64,000 nt of DNA, from positions 62,001-126,000 of the forward strand of contig JAWPHD010007160.1 in NCBI GenBank assembly GCA_037043455.1, written 5' to 3'. Of this stretch, positions 1-9,954 are shown piece by piece. The stretch comes from Cyrtodaria siliqua. Its lineage: Eukaryota; Mollusca; Bivalvia; Adapedonta; Hiatellidae. Each line of letters opens with the position of its first letter. Position 1 is the first letter of the stretch. The notes beneath the pieces were generated by a model. The model made no database searches. It was not told the DNA's origin and worked only from the letters and a program-made list of their open reading frames with translations. The translations under genes and the position numbers were made by a program.

Positions 1-2
1 TC

Positions 3-142
3 TTAAGAAAAGTGTCTTTTTTCTCAAGTGGACACAGCTCTATAAGGCTGCGTGTCCACATTTTAAAAAAGTATGATTTTCCTAAGAAAAGTGTATTTTT
101 TTCAAGTGGACACGGCTCTATAAGGCGACGTGTCCTCTCATT
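3..142. repeat. Tandem duplication, 80-bp period
   Basis: Two units of about 80 bp start with TAAGAAAAGTGT at 3 and 83 and share CAAGTGGACAC.GCTCTATAAGGC. The spurious ORF across this stretch comes from the duplication. No gene content is seen. Confidence 0.8.
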
Positions 143-215
143 TAAGAAGTTTTATAATGTGATACATGGAAGGTATATTCTGGGGAAAGTGTTTCCTTTG
201 GGGCCAAATATATAG

Positions 216-1700
216 AAATAGGGGCTTGTAATTCTTTTGGGGGTAAAATATCACGTTTTTAGAAATGTGGACACAGATCGTGTTGGTGAATTATGTATTT
301 TTGTCTTTTTTTAAAATTTTAAGATAATAAACAAGAGTATTTCTCCATTTACAGCTATTTAGTCAATGTTGCAACTTCTTAGCAGAAAATGAACGTCCGC
401 CTCGATCATTCACTTTTCCATGCGGTCCTTTTCATTCATTTGGTTCGTTAAGACGTGCTCGAGCTCTAGTCCAATGAAAAACGTCGTTATATGATGGTAG
501 CCGTGAAAGTAGACTGGTTTAAAACCCATTACTTAGAGCAAAATAAGTGCAAAAATAAGTGTACTCAAATTGGGACAGGGCCCAATATTTTACTTACCGA
601 GTAATATCAACATATACGATAAATATACTTATAGATACTGACAAATGGGCAGGATAACAAGTTCTACAAAATTAGATTAAACCCATCCAAGATAATATAA
701 TAAGCATGTTTTGCACAAACTGAATTGATTTTACCCCTTTTATAGTGGCTGGGCATACAGGGCAGCATACAAGCTGAAAATAGTTGTCAACCGATATTGT
801 AAACATGATGCTTGAATTAGTGAGGGTTTTTACTTTTAAATAAAGTAACCGTGTACGCCGTCTTATTTTCATAAAACAGTATCAGTAAACATGCCCTCTG
901 TTTTTATTTCGAGGATTTCCACTCAGAGAAAACAAACATGAGAAATTGGTCCTACAGCACACAACACAATGGCTCCGTAAATTAAATGAGCAAATTCAAG
1001 ACAATACACAACATATTAAATGGCTAAAAAGGCAAGTGAGGAAAAAGAGACATATAACTTCAGGCTCTACTGATAACATAAAATCCGGAGATGAAAAACC
1101 CCCCCTCAATATAAAGCGGGTGATGAACATTTTTAAATGGACATTTTAAACCTGATTTTCGCAAATTAAAATGGGCGGTCCCGTGTATCAGAGTCGATAC
1201 TCCGAGCACGTTTTAGAACCATAGCAATCTATTCATTAGAAAAATCGAGTAGTACAAGTTCCCGGATCCGTGCCTATCCGCGACCTCTCTTTGGAGCAAC
1301 GCTAAATAACCTATATAATGTGTTGAAGAACGTTACACAACTTTCATATCAATGCTTTAAACATTCCTGCCTACGCGTTAAGGTTTTAATTAAGACTTAG
1401 AAGAAAACCGCACAACCCTCAACCGCCACTCTCAACGCTCCAAGTTTAAACAAAAAATAATAAATTGAAAAGAAATCAACATGTTTTAACCCTCAACACA
1501 GTGTTTTGTTACGTATTATTACAGGTAGACATTCCAAACAAACGTAAAAGAATCGTCGAGTCCCTATATAAAGACAGTAGCGGAATAGCACCATCGCCTC
1601 TGGCGGAAGATGATAGATTACATGCCGACCCGAAATAAAATACTTAAATACTCAACCGCAAGTACTAGTCAGTGTTCACATGAGGACAAGATATCACCAT
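216..1700. other. Unassigned AT-rich sequence
   Basis: No convincing exon, RNA gene or repeat boundary was found. The short ORFs here lack splice context and recognisable motifs. Confidence 0.5.
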
Positions 1701-1707
1701 CACCCGT

Positions 1708-1762
1708 ATCTCTTGTGTGTGTTTGTTGCAAGGGATCCCTCTGCCCTTTTCAGTATTTATTG
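1708..1762 (+). repeat. Partial copy of family P
   Basis: It shares TGTGTTTGTTGC..AAGGGATC and CTTTTCAGTATTTATT with the fuller family P copies at 1890 and 4566. Confidence 0.55.
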
Positions 1763-1889
1763 ACATTCACACTAGCGTTTGTTTAGTGCTTTGTGGCGGC
1801 CGTTAAAAGGTGCCCCGACTACAAATCAGTAGTGTTATTATTTACTGGTCCTTTGGGATCATCAAGCCCATTCTTTGTGGCTTTCAAGT

Positions 1890-2020
1890 AGGAGGCGTGA
1901 GAGGTGTTGCATTTTAAATTACCTCTCATGAACTGACTCAATAAAACAGAGTATTCTACCTTTATTCTCTTGTTTGTGTTTGTTGCTTCCAAGGGATCGC
2001 CTTTTCAGTATTTATTAATC
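1890..2020 (+). repeat. Interspersed repeat family P, copy 1
   Basis: The copy carries GTGAGAGGTGTTGCAT, then ACCTCTCA, which pairs with TGAGAGGT to form a hairpin, then ACTCAATAAAACAGAGT and TCTCTTGTTTGTGTTTGTTGC. The AATAAA inside a small stem resembles the polyadenylation stem of an LTR R region. LTR identity is inference only, because no terminal TG/CA or primer-binding site was fixed. Homologous to 4566-4690. Confidence 0.65.
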
Positions 2021-2680
2021 GTGAACGCTCGGCCAATTCCATCAATCTTCGGGATCCCGCCTTGTGTGTATCTCGGCGCTTCGGTATGTTCAAAATCTTG
2101 ACATTCTGTTAGCCGGAAGGCAACGGCACAGAAAATAGTGCACTGTTGCTATGTAAACAATATGGCCGCTTGACACACGTGTTGATGTATAATTTGCGTT
2201 GAGTGTTTGTTTTTTACAATGCAGATGAAGGTTTTATCACTGCTTTAATGTAAATAAACTACTGATGGAGCAATCGGCTGAATAACATTGCAAAATTTGG
2301 ATGATAACTTTGATTTTGAATGCAAATTTGTTTTGGCGGGAATCTAAGGCGCGATGACGTAACCAATATGGAAACCTGCGTATTACATTCGAGTAATGCT
2401 GCGAAGTAGTGTACGAGATGTTGCGAATGGCTTTGGATAAGTCCTAAACGAAGGAGATTGGCTAACGTACAGCATTACCCATACAGCATACTTGGCGAAA
2501 GGTGAGAAATACTTGTACAAAGCGATCAACTACCATTCAATTTTCCATAAAGCTTATAAAAATGTGCACAATTAAGGAAGTACCGTGAGAAGCAGCTTGT
2601 TAAAATATCTAGAATTCCGCCAGATCCTGTGTAACTGTCAGCATGACTTTAGAGTCAGGAGAAACTATAAGACACAACTG
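2021..2680. other. Unassigned sequence
   Basis: No exon or repeat family was recognised. The ORFs present are very short. Confidence 0.4.
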
Positions 2681-2681
2681 T

Positions 2682-2829
2682 CTATATAAATAACGCTTAT
2701 CCAACTGGCTATTACACTCCCTAATCAATGGACTTATTTACCACTTACGTTTTAAATACGTAGAATTATTAAATAGCAATTAATAACCGATGCAAAGGAG
2801 AATAACTGGCTATATAAATAACGCTTATC
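2682..2829. repeat. Segment bounded by 20-bp direct repeats (family F)
   Basis: CTATATAAATAACGCTTATC occurs at 2682-2701 and again at 2810-2829. The 108 bp between them (CTTATTTACCACTTACGTTTTAAATACG, then AACCGATGCAAAGGAGA) is related to 60605-60700. The direct repeats could be a long target-site duplication or the edges of a tandem duplication. Confidence 0.6.
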
Positions 2830-2893
2830 TGTGAACTTGTCTCCGCTCTAGACAAAGGTGCACATATTAACATGATATTGACCTTATTAACCT

Positions 2894-3115
2894 GGGCCCT
2901 GTTTTATTAACCACTCACATTTTAAATCGTTCATTCTTTTTTTCCACCTAAGCATTTAATGTAGACAATTATGTGTGCACGTAGTGCAGCAATACCACAT
3001 GTATAAGAAAATGAAATGAAATCACGTTTATTTGAAAAGTGTAATTTATAGTGAAAAGCATTTAAGAAATTGATTTACGATCAAAATGGTCGTAAGTTGT
3101 TCATAAAACGGGGCC
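2894..3115. mobile_element. MITE with GGCCCYGTTTTATKAAC inverted ends
   Basis: The left end GGGCCCTGTTTTATTAAC pairs with the right end, which reads GGCCCCGTTTTATGAAC on the other strand. The element is about 222 bp with no coding capacity. The target-site duplication is not clear. The inner part resembles the CCACTYACRTTTTAAAT motif of family F. Confidence 0.7.
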
Positions 3116-3476
3116 AAGGACTTCTCGGAAGCATGTGGTCACAAGCGCATCTATTGAGAAAGCTGGATCATTACGGAATACGAAACGCACACAGTTAGTA
3201 TACATCTGAAAGCACCCAAGTCGTCAACGGTGTACCGCCTTAGAACTTGTATCGGCCATCTGGTATTCCTACTGAATTCATTTGACTCTTCGTAGTTTAC
3301 TGAAGTGTGTACAAAGATGAAACAGAGGGGAAAACCACTAACCAGGACAGTACTGACATTCATGATGATTGCTTTAAGTCTAACAAGAGTCACTGGATCT
3401 AGATCTCTAACTATATGCTGAGATACCTTACCCTAGAATACACAAAGACCTCATACGATGCAGTCATAACTATCTT
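3116..3476. other. Unassigned sequence before an RT relic
   Basis: No protein similarity was recognised in either strand. It may be decayed upstream reverse-transcriptase sequence, but this cannot be shown. Confidence 0.35.
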
Positions 3477-3712
3477 GGAACATGCATTTCGACAAGATGG
3501 TAAAGAAGGCAAAACAAGAACGCTGAGTATTTATAATTAAAATACCATGTTCTCAACCTATTATTCACTCGTCCTTCAGGCCCATCTTGGAGTGCTTATG
3601 TACAACCTAGAACCAATACACCCAGAATAATACGCGGAAAACTGAGATGGTACAACGTAGAGCAACGAGAAGCGATCTAACTTCTGTGCTGGAACAGCTC
3701 CATGAGAGACGC
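3477..3712 (+). pseudogene. Non-LTR retrotransposon RT C-terminal relic
   Basis: One forward frame, interrupted by two stops, reads SWNMHFDKMVKKAKQ, then RPILECLCTT, NQYTQNN and KTEMVQRRATR, ending SVLEQLHERR. This order (conserved Trp, VKKA, RPILE, a short gap, EMVQRRATR, then a conserved Leu/Arg block) is the thumb and C-terminal region of jockey/CR1-type reverse transcriptases. The catalytic core is absent. The frame decays after about 3712. It is a dead fragment of roughly 78 codons; the family assignment is from memory of the motif pattern and the clade is not fixed. Confidence 0.75.
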
Positions 3713-3884
3713 CCTAGTCAAGGCTCCTGGTTTGGCATTTGTAATACTAGAGTTTTTCAAACTCTCATTAGAACTGGGTCAATTCTTTAGAAATGTTATG
3801 CGGATTTGGTGTATTTCCAGTGACCACCTCAGTAACCAGAGTGGGATGGAGTTGAAGGCCTTATATGCAATTGAAGATTCATTG

Positions 3885-4090
3885 CATCATATACATGGCG
3901 CCAACAAGAACGAACAATCCAGTTCCATTCTCCATTTACATGTACATCGAAATATATAATATAAGCTACGCCTCCTCACCTGCAGAACTTTCTGCTGTAG
4001 ACACGCCATTTTTAGCTGGAGTCATAGTCATCATCTGAAACAATACAGGGATGTCAAGACGATGAATACATTCAATGAACTTGACAAAAA
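3885..4090 (-). mobile_element. SINE-like family A, diverged copy 1
   Basis: It shares the blocks ATGGCGCCAACA, CATTCTCCATTTACATGTACATCGA, CCTGCAGAACT, GTAGACACGCCATTT and AGCTGGAGTCAT with the better copies at 39447 and 45521. The tail side (left) is lost. Strand follows the ATTCA-type tail seen in complete copies. Confidence 0.65.
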
Positions 4091-4235
4091 TGTCAAAATT
4101 AATATTTTTCCGTGAGATAATAGCCATCTTTTTAGAAAAGCATTGGCTGTATGCTTGCCCGGGAACCACACGGGGTAACACATAATAAAAGCCCATACGT
4201 AACGACGCCACTATATGCATTTGCATAAATAGGCA

Positions 4236-4262
4236 TTTATTTATTTATTTCATTTATTTTAT
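4236..4262. repeat. Simple repeat (ATTT)n
   Basis: Short run of TATTTATTTATTTCATTTATTTTA. Confidence 0.8.
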
Positions 4263-4340
4263 AATGAAATGTTCAAAACCTTTGCAGAATACAGTCAAGT
4301 ATCAATATATTATTGTTTCGCCTCTGTTACAATCCGAGAC

Positions 4341-4545
4341 ACTGTTGTATGATGGTGCTGCAGTGGTAATCAATCACTGAATGATGGTGAATGGCTCCCA
4401 GCTCTTTTCTACGAGGTCATGGCCAGTATGAGGCCTACTCATCAACATTGCTAACTCCCTGTATGGCTCTCTGAGTGCTTATGAGATTCCTAATGAAGAA
4501 AGCATCTTCCACTTGAACTGAACTGCGAATCTCCTACATCTAACT
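4341..4545. repeat. Interspersed repeat family C, copy 1
   Basis: Colinear with 12745-12925: GGTAATCAATCACTG, TGGTGAATGGCTCCCAGCTCT, TCTACG.G..CATGGC, CTAACTC.CTG.ATGGCT, ACTGCGAATC. The copies are strongly diverged, so this is an old family. Function unknown. Confidence 0.6.
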
Positions 4546-4565
4546 TCGCTTAAGCCGGTGCTAGA

Positions 4566-4690
4566 AGGCGTGAGAGGTGTTGCATCTTATAATTACCTCT
4601 CATAAACAGACTCAATAAAACCGAGTCTGCAACTTTTTTCTCTTGTTTGTGTTTGTTGCTTCCAAGGGATCACATTTTCAGTATTTATTC
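4566..4690 (+). repeat. Interspersed repeat family P, copy 2
   Basis: Matches 1890-2020: GCGTGAGAGGTGTTGCAT, ACCTCTCA, ACTCAATAAAACCGAGT, TCTCTTGTTTGTGTTTGTTG, CCAAGGGATCAC.TTTTCAGTATTTATT. Confidence 0.65.
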
Positions 4691-4875
4691 TACTGGGAAC
4701 CGGTTGGCTTGACACTCTTGAACAAAGTGTGCATACTTAGCAGACTTCCTCCTATACGCCTCTCCCCAGCCGCTGTCAACTCAATGATGATAAACTGCTT
4801 GGTGCTGGTAGACCAGATAACCGTGTCTGGTCTCAGTGTGTTGTGGACAATATCTGGGAAAACATCTTCTTCTTA

Positions 4876-5165
4876 GAGAATAGTTCATGGCGGGGACTTC
4901 TTTATTTACACTGTCCTGTTTTATTGGGTTAACAGTAGGGTAAGTGTGAGGTTTGGTGCATCCTAGAATCTGGTTTAGACCCCAGTGGCCTTTTTTGCCA
5001 CTGACCGTTCCAAGGCGGTAGCCTTGTTGTCAACCCTTTTGTGTTTGTGATGTCTTATTTGGCCTTTTATTCATATTTAAATTTGTTCTTTGTTTCTGTG
5101 TGTGTTTGTGGTTGACTGTCGTCCTTGAATGCTGTTTTTCCTGTTCGATTTTTATATCTATATTC
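4876..5165 (+). repeat. Family B, copy 1
   Basis: It carries the family B blocks TTTACACTGTCCTGTTTTATTGGG, GAGGTTTGGTGCATCCTAGAATCTGGTTTA, TGCCACTGACCGTTCCAAGGCGGTAGCC, TTGTCAACC and TGTGTTTGTGGTTGACTGTCGTCCTTGAATGCT. Seven copies exist in the window. The family appears to be the 3' portion of a retroelement, because a copy follows the RT relic at 5330 and the minisatellite. Confidence 0.75.
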
Positions 5166-5329
5166 TTCTTTAAATCCATTTGCTTCTTCCACTGCAATGT
5201 CAAATCTTATCCTTTCTCCTTTCAGGACATTTGCTAACCGTGTTATGTCACTACCTATATCTTCCATGAGACAAGGCGGCTTAGCAGGAGGAAAGTATGT
5301 GGTTCAGGATCCCTCTTCTCCCATACACA

Positions 5330-5995
5330 GGGTACATCTTATAAAAGAGTTGTTTTTGTATTACTTTGAAAGAGATTTTATGTTCAGTCTTTCATCAGAT
5401 ACTCATGCAAATGTCATCGAATCCTTTAATAACACCTCTTGGTAGCTGAATGATATATTAAAAATTGATCAACCTTTCTTTTCTACTCTGATTGATATCT
5501 AACCTAAAGAACTTCAGCTCAACGGAATACTTTTTGTTGTTGATATTAACGCTTCTTTGACTGATTTACTTCGATGGAGAAATAATAAGCAAACTCTATG
5601 GCAAGAGAGATGATTTCAAATTTGACATTGTTAATAATGCCCACTTCGATGAGGATGTTCCGAGAGCAATGTTTGTCTACATTTTATATCTACTTTCATT
5701 TGTTTGTATGCGGCTTGTGTTCGAGTTGACGACTTTAACATTCGTAATCTTTGTATAACTAAGAAGCTGCACCATCCGCGCTACCATTACAATAAACTTT
5801 GAATAAATATTTCTGCATTTTGCTTACGTAACCCTGATCTACCTTTAAAATATCAAAGCAATTTAAGAACTATTCTGTTTCTTAACCTGACTTCTATGGT
5901 GACGTGATTGACAAACTTCGTAAGATCCTTGGTTATAATCGCTTTCATACAATTTTTATTAAACCTGTTAAAAAGTTTAAAAGTCTATAATTTTG
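5330..5995 (+). pseudogene. Retroelement RT-downstream relic (frameshifted)
   Basis: Forward-strand pieces in changing frames read LFLYYFERDFMFSLSS and VIESFNNTSW, then DILKID, PKELQLN, SKLYGKRDDFKFDIVN, HFDEDVPR, RVDDFNIRNL, KLHHPRYHYNKL and FYGDVIDKLRKILG. This order matches the conserved segment that follows the catalytic domain in a retroelement reverse-transcriptase family common in cnidarian and molluscan genomes (KRDDF.F.IVN, DVPR, HVDDFN.RN, GYRYHK, FYGD). The YxDD core is missing, and there are internal stops and several frameshifts. The end of the relic lies about 100 bp before the minisatellite, so that array probably sits in this element's 3' untranslated part. The clade is not assigned. 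Confidence 0.7.
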
Positions 5996-6090
5996 TAACT
6001 CACTGCATGTTTAGTGGTTGACTGACGCATTTAGTGGTTGACTGACCCATTGACAGTTGGCCACTATACTTTCCTCTTTGATTGTGCGAT

Positions 6091-8525
6091 GACCCTGTAG
6101 ATTGTGGGTCCTATAGTGACATCTACCCATCACACGGTAGATTGTGGACCCTATGGTGACATGACCCGAAAGATTGTAGGCACTATGGTGACATGACCCG
6201 GTAGATTGTGGACCCTATGGTGACATGACCCGGTAGATTGTGGACCCTATGGTGACATGACCCGGTAGATTGTGGACCCTATGGTGACATCTACCGATGA
6301 CCCGGTAGAGTGTGGACCCTATGGTGACATGACCCGGTAGAGTGTAGACCCTATGGTGACATGACCCGGTAGATTGTGGACCCTATGGTGACATGACCCG
6401 GTAGATTTTGGACCCTATGGTGACATGACCCGTTAGAGTGTGGACCCTATGGTGACATGACCCGGTATATTGTGGACCATATGGTGACATGACCCGGTAG
6501 ATTATGGACCCTATGGTGACATGACCCGGTAGATTATGGACCTATGGTGACATGACCCGGTAGATTGTGGACCTATGGTGACATACACCGATGCCCCGGT
6601 AGACTGTGGACCCTATGGTGACATCTACCGATGACCCGGTAGATTGTGGACCCTATGGTGACATGACCCGGTAGATTGTGGACCCTATGGTGACATACAC
6701 CGATGACCCGGTAGACTGTAAACCCTATGGTTACATCTACCGATGACCCGGTAGATTGTGGACCCTATGGTGACATGACCCGGTAGATTGTGGACCCTGT
6801 GATGACATGACCCGGTAGATTGTGGACCCTGTGGTGACATAACCCGGTAGATTGTGGACACTGTAGTGACATGATCCGGTAGAATGGACCCTGTGGTGAC
6901 ATGACCCGGTAGATTGTGGACCATGTGGTGACATGACCCGGTATATTGTGGACCCTATGGTGACATGACCGGTAGATTATGGACCATATGGTGACATGAC
7001 CCGGTAGATTGTGGACCTATGGTGACATACACCGATGACCCGGTAGACTGTGCACACTAGTGTGACATCTACCGAAGACCCGGTAGATTGTGGACCCTAT
7101 GGTGACATGTCCTGTTAGATTGTGGACCCTATGGTGACATGACCCGGTAGATTGTGGACCCTATGGTGACATCTACCGATGACCCGGTAGAGTGTGGACC
7201 CTATGGTGACATGACCCGGTAGAGTGTAGACCCTATGGTGACATGACCCAGTAGATTGTGGACCCTATGGTGACATGACCCGGTAGATTTTGGACCCTAT
7301 GGTGACATGACCCGTTAGCGTGTGGACCCTATGGTGACATGACCCGGTATATTGTGGACCATATGGTGACATGACCCGGTAGATTATGGACCCTATGGTG
7401 ACATGACCCGGTAGATTATGGACCTATGGTGACATGACCCGGTAGATTGTGGACCTATGGTGACATACACCGATGCCCCGGTAGAATGTGGACCCTATGG
7501 TGACATCTACCGATGACCCGGTAGATTGTTGACCCTATGGTGACATGACCCGGTAGATTGTGGACCCTATGGTGACATACACCGATGACCCGGTAGACTG
7601 TAAACCCTATGGTTACATCTACCGATGACCCGGTAGATTGTGGACCCTATGGTAACATGACCCGGTAGATTGTGGACCCTGTGATGACATGACCCGGTAG
7701 ATTGTGGACCCTGTGGTGACATAACCCGGTAGATTGTGGACACTGTAGTGACATGATCCGGTAGATTGTGGACCCTGTGGTGACATGACCCGGTAGATTG
7801 TGGACCATGTGGTGACATGACCCGGTATATTGTGGACCCTATGGTGACATGACCGGTAGATTATGGACCATATGGTGACATGACCCGGTAGATTGTGGAC
7901 CTATGGTGACATACACCGATGACCCGGTAGACTGTGCACACTATTGTGACATCTACCGAAGACCCGGTAGATTGTGGACCCTATGGTGACATGTCCCGTT
8001 AGATTGTGGACCCTATGGTGACATGACCCGGTAGATTGTGGACCCTATGGTGACTTACAACCGATGACCCGGTAGACTGTGGACCCTATGGTTACATCTA
8101 CCGATGACCCGGTAGATTGTGGACCCTATGGTGACATGACCCGGTAGATTGTGGACCCTGTGGTGACATGACCCGGTAGATTGTGGACCCTGTAGTGACA
8201 TGATCCGGTAGATTGTGGACCCTGTGGTGACATGATCCGGTAGATTGTGGACCCTGTGGTGACATGACCCGGTATATTGTTGACCCTTTGGTGACATGAC
8301 CCGGTAGATTGTGGACCCTATGGTGACATGACCCGGTAGATTGTGGACCCTATGGTGACATGACCCGGTAGATTGTGGACCCTATGGTGACATGACCCGG
8401 TAGATTGTGGACCCTATGGTGACATGACCCGGTAGATTGTGGACCCTATGATGACTTGACCCGGTAGACTGTGGACCCTAAGGTGACATGACCCGGTAGA
8501 TTGTGACATCTATGGTGATATCTAC
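6091..8525 (+). repeat. Minisatellite, 32-bp unit, about 75 copies
   Basis: The consensus unit is ACCCGGTAGATTGTGGACCC followed by TATGGTGACATG (32 bp). Variants include units lengthened by CTACCGATG or ACACCGATG, and GTGGTGACAT variants. A higher-order period of 882-883 bp is visible: the AGAGTGTGGACC unit at 6299 recurs at 7181, the GGTTACATCT unit at 6729 recurs at 7611, and GACTGTGCACACTA at 7047 recurs at 7930. A further partial copy (GGTTACATCT at 8090) follows. Because 32 is not a multiple of 3, every frame reads the same 32-residue period, which creates long artefactual ORFs on the minus strand. Confidence 0.95.
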
Positions 8526-8554
8526 AGAAGTCCTGAAATGGATGGTAAAATTTA

Positions 8555-9094
8555 ATGTTTGTCTTCAATCTTGTCTTATCGTGCATTTAACGGTGTATTC
8601 TCTTGATGATATGTCGTCTGCATAGTCACTAAGTACTTGCTTTATGGCTTTTTAGGCGTTTTTATATTTATATATACTTAAAGATTATTTAACTGTTGGG
8701 ATCGATTATAGGGAAATCCTTCACGAGATGGTAGACGTGTGGTTCTTTTCATGAACGAGCGTAAGCGAGTGAGTGAAAAAACAAACACGTCTACCATCGA
8801 GTGAAGGATTTCCCTATAATCGAACACAGCAGTTAAATGATCTATTTATTACATTTTAAATCAGTTTATGCATGATTTTAACCGAAATTATTCGCGTTAT
8901 TGAACGTTATCGGCGGATGACGTCGAGGTAAGCGCCACTGTATTGACGTCATAACTCAGTGTCACAGTTAGTTATTTTTGCGTTCGGAGTTAGTTAATAA
9001 TATTTAGCGTTTATGAATATTCTTTCACTGATAAATCCCAATCTTTGATCATCTTTGTGTTATACTTATATTGTCTATTCATGCTGCCTAGTTT
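8555..9094 (+). repeat. Family B, copy 2, split by an insertion
   Basis: 8555-8680 (TCTTGTCTTATCG, AGTCACTAAGTACTTGCTTTATGGCT, TTTATATTTATATATA) and 9046-9094 (ATCATCTTTGTGTTATACTTATATTG, TATTCATGCTGCCT) are colinear with 14586-14760. The 365 bp between them is foreign to the family. Confidence 0.7.
8681..9043. mobile_element. Foldback insertion in family B copy 2
   Basis: The core is a long near-perfect hairpin. The left arm 8691-8744 (ATTTAACTG, CGATTATAGGGAAATCCTTCAC, GATGGTAGACGTGT) pairs with the right arm 8782-8835 around a loop of about 37 bp. The sequence outside the hairpin reaches back to AAAGATT at the left and AATCTTT at the right, a 7-bp terminal inverted match. Comparison with intact family B shows that this whole block is an insertion. 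No coding capacity. Confidence 0.75.
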
Positions 9095-9472
9095 GCAGTT
9101 CGCCACTATGATGTCCTGTTTGATTGTGCGATGACTGGACATATTGTGGACACTATGATGATGTCTACATCAATCCTCAAAGGACGGTATCGTTTGGTGT
9201 TTGTGTTAAATATGGTCTTATCGTACTCTTGATGATGTGTTCTTTTGTTGCTCTAGCTATTGTACTTGCATGGAGGCTTTGCAGCCTAGGCTTTTGGTTT
9301 TATATTCATATATACATGGTCATCTTTGTGTTGTACATATATTGCCTATTAATGCTGCCTTGTTTATTAGAGAATATAACCTGGCGGGGATTTATTTATT
9401 TTACACTGTCCGTTTTTTTTGGGATGACAATAGGGCAAGAGTGAGGTTTTGTGTACCCTAGAAAGTGGTTTA

Positions 9473-9506
<34 letters not shown>

Positions 9507-9660
9507 AGTGGTCCTCTTTTGCCACTGACCGTTCCAAAGCGGTAGTCCTATTTTGTGATATCACATGCCTTGCTTTTTATCAATGTTGTAATTGCTGTTT
9601 GTGTTTATAATGGTTGACTGTGTTCTGTGAAAGCTACATTTCCTGTTCGATTTGTATACG
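9095..9660 (+). repeat. Family B, copy 3, with unexpanded minisatellite founder
   Basis: 9099-9165 reads CGCCACTATGATGTCCTGTTTGATTGTGCGATGAC, then TGGACATATTGTGGACACTATGATGATGTCTACAT, which is colinear with the flank and first unit of the 6091 array but present once. It continues into normal family B sequence (CTGTCC, GAGGTTTTGTGTACCCTAGAA, GCCACTGACCGTTCCAAAGCGGTAG). Confidence 0.7.
9475..9506. repeat. Homopolymer C run, 32 bases
   Basis: 32 uninterrupted C residues where other B copies have AAACCACATAGCGG, GACCCCAGTGG or AAACCCTCAGCGG. The length may be unreliable in sequencing. Confidence 0.95.
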
Positions 9661-9689
9661 TAGTGTTTTGTATTAGGACACAGTTTGGT

Positions 9690-9945
9690 GGTTATTTCTT
9701 TATGTACAGTGTCCAGTTTATTAGGACGACACTAGGAGGTAAGAGTGAGGTTTGGTGCACCCTAGAATCTGGTTCAAACCCTCAGCGGCATTTTTGCCAC
9801 TGACCGTTCCAAGGCGGTAACCCTATCGGCAACCAGTTTGTGCGTGTGGTGTCATATTATTTGTTTTTATTTTTCCTGATGATTGTCGTTTGTTTTAAAT
9901 GCGTGTTTACAATTGGTTGTGTTCTGTGAATGCTACAGTTATACA
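9690..9945 (+). repeat. Family B, copy 4 (5'-truncated)
   Basis: TTATGTACAGTGTCCAGTTTATTAGG, GAGTGAGGTTTGGTGCACCCTAGAATCTGGTT, TTTTTGCCACTGACCGTTCCAAGGCGGTAACCCTAT, then ATGCGTGTTTACAATTGGTTGTG. Confidence 0.7.
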
Positions 9946-9954
9946 TACTTTTTT

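Noticed and set aside
6685..8297. Several 65-83 codon minus-strand ORFs with a repeated HNLPGH motif
   Set aside because: They are translations of the 32-bp minisatellite; three units make a 96-bp, 32-residue cycle in any frame.
6091..8525. CRISPR-like array
   Set aside because: There are no unique spacers and the setting is an animal genome.
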